The position numbers and the translations under genes are program-made. From the NCBI GenBank assembly GCA_030691555.1, contig JAUYEB010000209.1, forward strand, positions 1 through 7,963: a DNA stretch of 7,963 nt, written 5' to 3'. The first letter of the stretch is position 1. The number at the start of each line of letters is the position of its first letter. The notes beneath the pieces were generated by a model. The model saw nothing but the letters and a program-made list of their open reading frames with translations, was not told the DNA's origin and did no database searches. Positions 5,350 to 7,963 of this stretch are shown here, in pieces. This DNA is from Candidatus Bathyarchaeota archaeon (GTDB lineage Archaea; Thermoproteota; Bathyarchaeia; TCS64).

Positions 5350-5358
5350 ATATTTAGG
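5350..5358 (-). promoter_or_regulatory. TATA-like box for the ECF-metallopeptidase-Ubl operon
   Basis: CCTAAATAT on the minus strand is centred 24 nt before ATG 5330, predicting a leaderless mRNA. It shares a 60-bp gap with the divergent DUF4443-like gene. Confidence 0.5.
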
Positions 5359-5369
5359 GGTTGCCTAAG

Positions 5370-5377
5370 GCTTAAGC
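5370..5377 (+). promoter_or_regulatory. GCTTAAGC palindrome, TATA-like element or operator before the DUF4443-like gene
   Basis: A perfect 8-bp palindrome 13 nt before ATG 5391 and about 29 nt (centre) before the second in-frame ATG at 5403. If it is the TATA box, the real start is 5403. The same 8-mer lies upstream of the gamma-glutamylcyclotransferase-like gene. GCCTAAGGC at 5363-5371 is a second short inverted repeat overlapping it. Confidence 0.3.
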
Positions 5378-5390
5378 GGGCAGAGCCGGA

Positions 5391-6005
5391 ATGAGAGTTG
5401 ATATGAGCTTCAGACCCGTCCTCCGGCGAATCGTCGAGAAGTCGGCCCCGGGCAGGACCCCCTCCTTCGGCGAAGCCCACGTCGTCAAGGCCCTAGAGCT
5501 CGCCTCGGGCGAGGGAATCGGGAGGGCCGCCCTCGGCGCCAGGCTCGGCGTCGGAGAGGGGGTAGCTAGGACCCTGATCCGGCACCTGAGAGACGCCGAC
5601 CTGATCGAGGTCACGCCCAAAGGGATAACCACCTCGACGAGGGGCGGGCTTCTCCTGAAGGATATCCGCACCGTCATCCAGAGCGTCGGCGAGGCGCCGA
5701 GCACGGACGACACGGTGGGTAGGCGCAACTACGCGGTGCTGGTCAGGGGGGCGGCTGGGGGAGTCCGGGCGGGTGTGGAGCAGAGGGACGCCGCCCTACT
5801 CTCGGGGGCGAAGGGCGCAACCACGATCGTCTACGGAGACGATCCGCGGATACCCGGCATGGAGAGGGCGCCAGACCCCGCGCTACGGGAACTCGTCGAG
5901 GGCGCGGCCAACCCGAAGAGGGGCGACGTCATAATCATCGGGACCGGCGACAGCCTCCTCAGCGCCGAGCTGGGGGCGCTATCCGCGGCCCTCGGCCTCG
6001 TCTAG
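5391..6005 (+). CDS. DUF4443-like archaeal protein with N-terminal winged helix
   Basis: A 204-residue cytoplasmic protein of an archaeal family of unknown role. Residues about 23-90 form a MarR-like winged helix: PSFGEAHVVKALELA, then GRAALGARLGVGEGVARTLIRHL as the HTH, then the wing ending TSTRGG. The C-terminal part (about 112-204) is an alpha/beta domain with AVLVRGAAGGVRAGVEQRDAALLSGAKGATTIVY and GDVIIIGTGDSLLSAELGALSAA. Its glycine-rich, alternating strand-helix character suggests a small-molecule-binding pocket. A ligand-responsive regulator is therefore a reasonable inference, with unknown targets. ATG 5391 is the longest start; ATG 5403 (MSFRPVL) is equally possible because no clear Shine-Dalgarno exists and the TATA-like palindrome suits it better. 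It ends tail to tail with the MFS gene, sharing CTAG. Confidence 0.8.
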   Translation: MRVDMSFRPVLRRIVEKSAPGRTPSFGEAHVVKALELASGEGIGRAALGARLGVGEGVARTLIRHLRDADLIEVTPKGITTSTRGGLLLKDIRTVIQSVGEAPSTDDTVGRRNYAVLVRGAAGGVRAGVEQRDAALLSGAKGATTIVYGDDPRIPGMERAPDPALRELVEGAANPKRGDVIIIGTGDSLLSAELGALSAALGLV

Positions 6006-7276
6006 TCCTCGATCCTGCCCGACTCCCTTATCTGGGTCACGAAGAGGACGCCGAGCACCACGAGGCTCGCGCTTAGGATCATCCAGGGCAGCGAGGAGTT
6101 GAGCCTGTAGACGTAGCCGCTGAGGAGGCTGCCCGCAGTCATGCTCAGCATCGAGATGACGCCCGTCCCCCAGGCGCCCCCCATCAGCCAGACGCCGCCG
6201 CCCCCGAGCGCCGCTATCATCCTCCCCCTCTTCTCGCGTGGGACCATGTCCGCGAACATCGACTGGAACGAGGGGTTGAGGAACGTGTTCGGCAGCGTCA
6301 TGAGGGCGCCCAGGAGGAGGACCTGCCAGAAGCTGCTCGCGAAGAGGAAGAGGTAGACGGGGACCGCCCCGAGCATGAGGCAGACCCCGGCTATGAGCCG
6401 CTTGCTGTGCCTGTCGACGTAGCCGCCGGCGGGGAGGCTGAGGAGGACGTTGATGGCGCCGTTTACTAGGAGGATGACCCCCCAGTCGGCCGTCGACAGC
6501 CCGACGGTCTCCTTGGCGCGTATGATCCAGAACGGGGAGACGAGGCTGACCACGAATGTGCAGCCCGCGATGAGGAGGCTCAGGGTGACGAGGCGACGCG
6601 GTGCCTCCCGGACCATCCTCACGATGTCGCCGTAGGACTTCAGGATGAGGCCAGGGACCGAGCCAACAGTGATCTTCACGCCACCGTGGGACTGCAGGGT
6701 CTCCTTGAGGAACCTGAGCCGGAGGGTGGCGACGAGGAGCGCCACGAAGAAGCCGAGTAGGTAGAGGCCCTTGACTGCCGGCTTTATGCCGAGGGAGTCG
6801 ATGAGCCACCCGCCGATGATGGGTGAGGCGATGCCGAAGGCGCTGGGTATCGCCATGGTGGCCGCGAAGCCCACGCCCCTGCTCCCCGCGGGCAGCGAGT
6901 CCGCCATCAGCGCCTGCATAGCCGGTATGTAGAACGTTATGAGGCTCTGGGCGAACATGCCGACCCCCACCCAGACCCAGCTGTCGGTGAAGACGAAGAT
7001 GAGGAATGTGAAGCTGTAGACGAAGGTCATGTAGGCCATTATCTTTATTCGGCCCTGGTGGTCGGCGATGTAGCCGCCGAGGGGGTAGAGGATGAGGGAG
7101 GCGAGGTTGCCGATCGCCATAACCTGGCCTATCGTCTCGTACTCGCCGCCGAGCGCCATTATGTAGAGGGCGAGGAAGGGCCAGATGACGTCGATGCTGA
7201 CCCTCCAGAGGATGCTGCAGACGGTCAGGGTGAGGACGTTGCCCTTCATGAAGCCGAGAAAGCCCGCCACGCCCAT
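6002..7276 (-). CDS. Major facilitator superfamily transporter
   Basis: A 424-residue polytopic membrane protein with about 12 predicted helices in two six-helix halves. The MFS loop 2-3 signature is clear as GGYIADHQGR (67-76), and a partner sequence GGYVDRHSKR appears at the equivalent place in the second half. Acidic D29 (VSIDVIWP) lies in the first helix, and a proline/glycine-rich loop (GSRGVGFA) separates helices 4 and 5. The family exports or imports small molecules using ion gradients, and the general look is of a drug-efflux-type permease; the substrate is unknown. GTG at 7279 precedes ATG 7276; the ATG is used here. A TATA-like GTTTAAAG is centred about 40 nt upstream. No substrate-linked enzyme gene is adjacent. 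It converges on the DUF4443-like gene, with a 4-nt overlap. Confidence 0.9.
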   Translation of the reverse strand: MGVAGFLGFMKGNVLTLTVCSILWRVSIDVIWPFLALYIMALGGEYETIGQVMAIGNLASLILYPLGGYIADHQGRIKIMAYMTFVYSFTFLIFVFTDSWVWVGVGMFAQSLITFYIPAMQALMADSLPAGSRGVGFAATMAIPSAFGIASPIIGGWLIDSLGIKPAVKGLYLLGFFVALLVATLRLRFLKETLQSHGGVKITVGSVPGLILKSYGDIVRMVREAPRRLVTLSLLIAGCTFVVSLVSPFWIIRAKETVGLSTADWGVILLVNGAINVLLSLPAGGYVDRHSKRLIAGVCLMLGAVPVYLFLFASSFWQVLLLGALMTLPNTFLNPSFQSMFADMVPREKRGRMIAALGGGGVWLMGGAWGTGVISMLSMTAGSLLSGYVYRLNSSLPWMILSASLVVLGVLFVTQIRESGRIED

Positions 7277-7312
7277 CACACGCCCGAGCTTCGTGCTAGT
7301 CGCCCCGTGCCC

Positions 7313-7320
7313 CTTTAAAC
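7313..7320 (-). promoter_or_regulatory. TATA-like box for the MFS gene
   Basis: GTTTAAAG on the minus strand is centred about 40 nt before ATG 7276, so the transcript should start near 7291 with a leader of about 14 nt. No Shine-Dalgarno is obvious in that leader. Confidence 0.45.
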
Positions 7321-7331
7321 GTGGCGGGCGG

Positions 7332-7354
7332 GGTTAACCTCAAATTGCTTAAGC
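7332..7354 (+). promoter_or_regulatory. Two AT-rich palindromes (GGTTAACC, GCTTAAGC) before the cyclotransferase-like gene
   Basis: GGTTAACC (7332-7339) is centred 33 nt and GCTTAAGC (7347-7354) about 18 nt before ATG 7369. The first could act as the TATA box with a leader of a few bases. The second is too close for that and may be a regulator site, as it also occurs before the DUF4443-like gene. Confidence 0.3.
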
Positions 7355-7368
7355 GTGAACTAGATGCG

Positions 7369-7818
7369 ATGCTTCACTTCGCCTACGGCTCCAACCTCTC
7401 CCCCAAGTTCCTCAGGCAGTACTGCCCCACCGCCGTCTTCCAGATGAGGGCCGAGCTCCCCAACTACAGGATCGTCTTCCCGTTCTTCAGCCAGAAGCGG
7501 CAGGGGGGCATCAGCAGCATAGTCCACGCCCCCGGGGAGCTGGTCCGCGGCGTCATCTACGACGTGAGCCAGAAGGAGTTCGAGGAGCTGGACGTCGTCG
7601 AGAGCGTCCCACAGGGCCACTACACGAGGGAAACCTACCTCGTCCTCGGCGAGGACAAACGCTGGCACAGCGCGGACCTCTACCGTTGCGTCAAGCCCTC
7701 GGGGCCCTACGCACCGGCTCGAAGCTACGTGGAGCTGATGGTCGAGGGGGCCGAGGCGCATCAGCTCGACGCCAACTACGTCAAGGAGCTGCGCTGGCTC
7801 ATCGCCTCCCTGAACTAG
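7369..7818 (+). CDS. Gamma-glutamylcyclotransferase (GGCT/AIG2-like) family protein
   Basis: A 149-residue cytoplasmic protein with the family hallmarks. FAYGSNL (4-10) forms the oxyanion/gamma-glutamyl binding loop, RGVIYDVS (60-67) the central strand, and LDVVESVPQGHYTR (75-87) contains E78 at the position of the catalytic Glu. YVKELRWLIASLN closes the protein. Characterised relatives release 5-oxoproline from gamma-glutamyl peptides, or lyse gamma-glutamylamines. The archaeal substrate is not known, since many archaea lack glutathione. ATG 7369 gives the standard MLHFAYGSN start; a GTG at 7321 in frame would add 16 non-conserved residues that include the promoter-like palindromes. The gene is followed after 26 nt by the SGNH hydrolase on the same strand. 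Confidence 0.88.
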   Translation: MLHFAYGSNLSPKFLRQYCPTAVFQMRAELPNYRIVFPFFSQKRQGGISSIVHAPGELVRGVIYDVSQKEFEELDVVESVPQGHYTRETYLVLGEDKRWHSADLYRCVKPSGPYAPARSYVELMVEGAEAHQLDANYVKELRWLIASLN

Positions 7819-7831
7819 GCCCCCAGCATCG

Positions 7832-7836
7832 GGTGA
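7832..7836 (+). promoter_or_regulatory. Shine-Dalgarno GGTGA for the SGNH hydrolase gene
   Basis: GGTGA lies 8 nt before ATG 7845 and matches the expected archaeal anti-Shine-Dalgarno. It favours the ATG over an in-frame GTG at 7833. Confidence 0.45.
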
Positions 7837-7844
7837 CTGCGCGA

Positions 7845-7963
7845 ATGGGTGACGGTTTCTTCGTCGTGGTCGCGCTGGGGGACAGCCTCACCGCCGGGTA
7901 CAGGACCCTCGACCCCTACGCCGTCGACCCGAGGGTGCCTTACCCCGCCCAGCTTGAGGCCCT
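7845..7963 (+). CDS. SGNH/GDSL hydrolase, N-terminal fragment (runs off window)
   Basis: Only the first 39 residues are visible. FFVVVALGDSLTAGY (5-19) is block I of the SGNH/GDSL lipase-esterase superfamily, with the nucleophile serine at 14. The PYAVDPRVPYPAQLEA that follows suits the usual loop before the first conserved helix. Family members hydrolyse esters or thioesters of lipids, sugars or peptides. No signal peptide precedes the motif, so the enzyme looks cytoplasmic. It probably shares a transcript with the upstream cyclotransferase-like gene. Confidence 0.85.
   Translation, partial: MGDGFFVVVALGDSLTAGYRTLDPYAVDPRVPYPAQLEA

Noticed and set aside
5979..6809. Minus-strand open frame of 276 codons inside the MFS gene
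   Set aside because: Out-of-frame shadow rich in Arg, Pro and His. The overlapping frame encodes a clear 12-helix transporter with MFS motifs.
7321..7368. GTG 7321 start for the cyclotransferase-like gene
   Set aside because: It would translate through two promoter-like palindromes, and the family N-terminus begins at ATG 7369 with MLHFAYGSN.

Overview
The window is a gene-dense, GC-rich stretch of archaeal chromosome. The evidence for an archaeon is a set of short TATA-like AT islands (CTTAAAAAG, CCTAAAAA, CTTTAA, CCTAAATAT) about 24-28 nt upstream of start codons, often with no leader or Shine-Dalgarno site. Archaeal-type families are also present: a DUF4443-like protein, a HELLH metallopeptidase of the COG4900 type, Lrp-like regulators, and a JAMM protease beside a ubiquitin-like protein. 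Heavy use of AGG arginine codons and GTG/TTG starts fits a TACK-type, possibly thermophilic, archaeon. The genus cannot be named from this sequence.

Layout. At 1-54 (minus) the window cuts what looks like the 5' half of a tRNA with its own TATA box. From 2500 down to 101 runs a minus-strand operon: a secreted small protein, a regulator with two Lrp-like halves, and an orphan REC-PAS response regulator whose GTG start overlaps the preceding stop. Next are two paralogous nitroreductases (3636-3130, 3112-2603), transcribed together on the minus strand. Divergent from them is a JAMM/MPN metalloprotease (plus, 3707-4084). It converges on a minus-strand operon that reads ECF transporter S component (5330-4707), zincin metallopeptidase (4710-4309), and MoaD/ThiS/SAMP-type ubiquitin-like protein ending in Gly-Gly (4281-4081). 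A DUF4443 winged-helix protein (plus, 5391-6005) converges on an MFS transporter (minus, 7276-6002). At the right edge are a gamma-glutamylcyclotransferase-like gene (plus, 7369-7818) and the start of an SGNH hydrolase (plus, 7845 to the edge).

The most interesting region is 3.7-4.7 kb. A complete JAMM catalytic motif lies end to end with a diglycine ubiquitin-like protein, and the latter sits in an operon with a second, unrelated metallopeptidase. This resembles a minimal conjugation/deconjugation locus, but no E1-like activator is visible in the window. Both convergent gene pairs end in exactly the same way: a palindromic CTAG supplies the TAG stop of both genes, giving 4-nt tail-to-tail overlaps. 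No mobile elements, CRISPR arrays or rRNA genes are visible, and no gene-free stretch exceeds about 110 bases.
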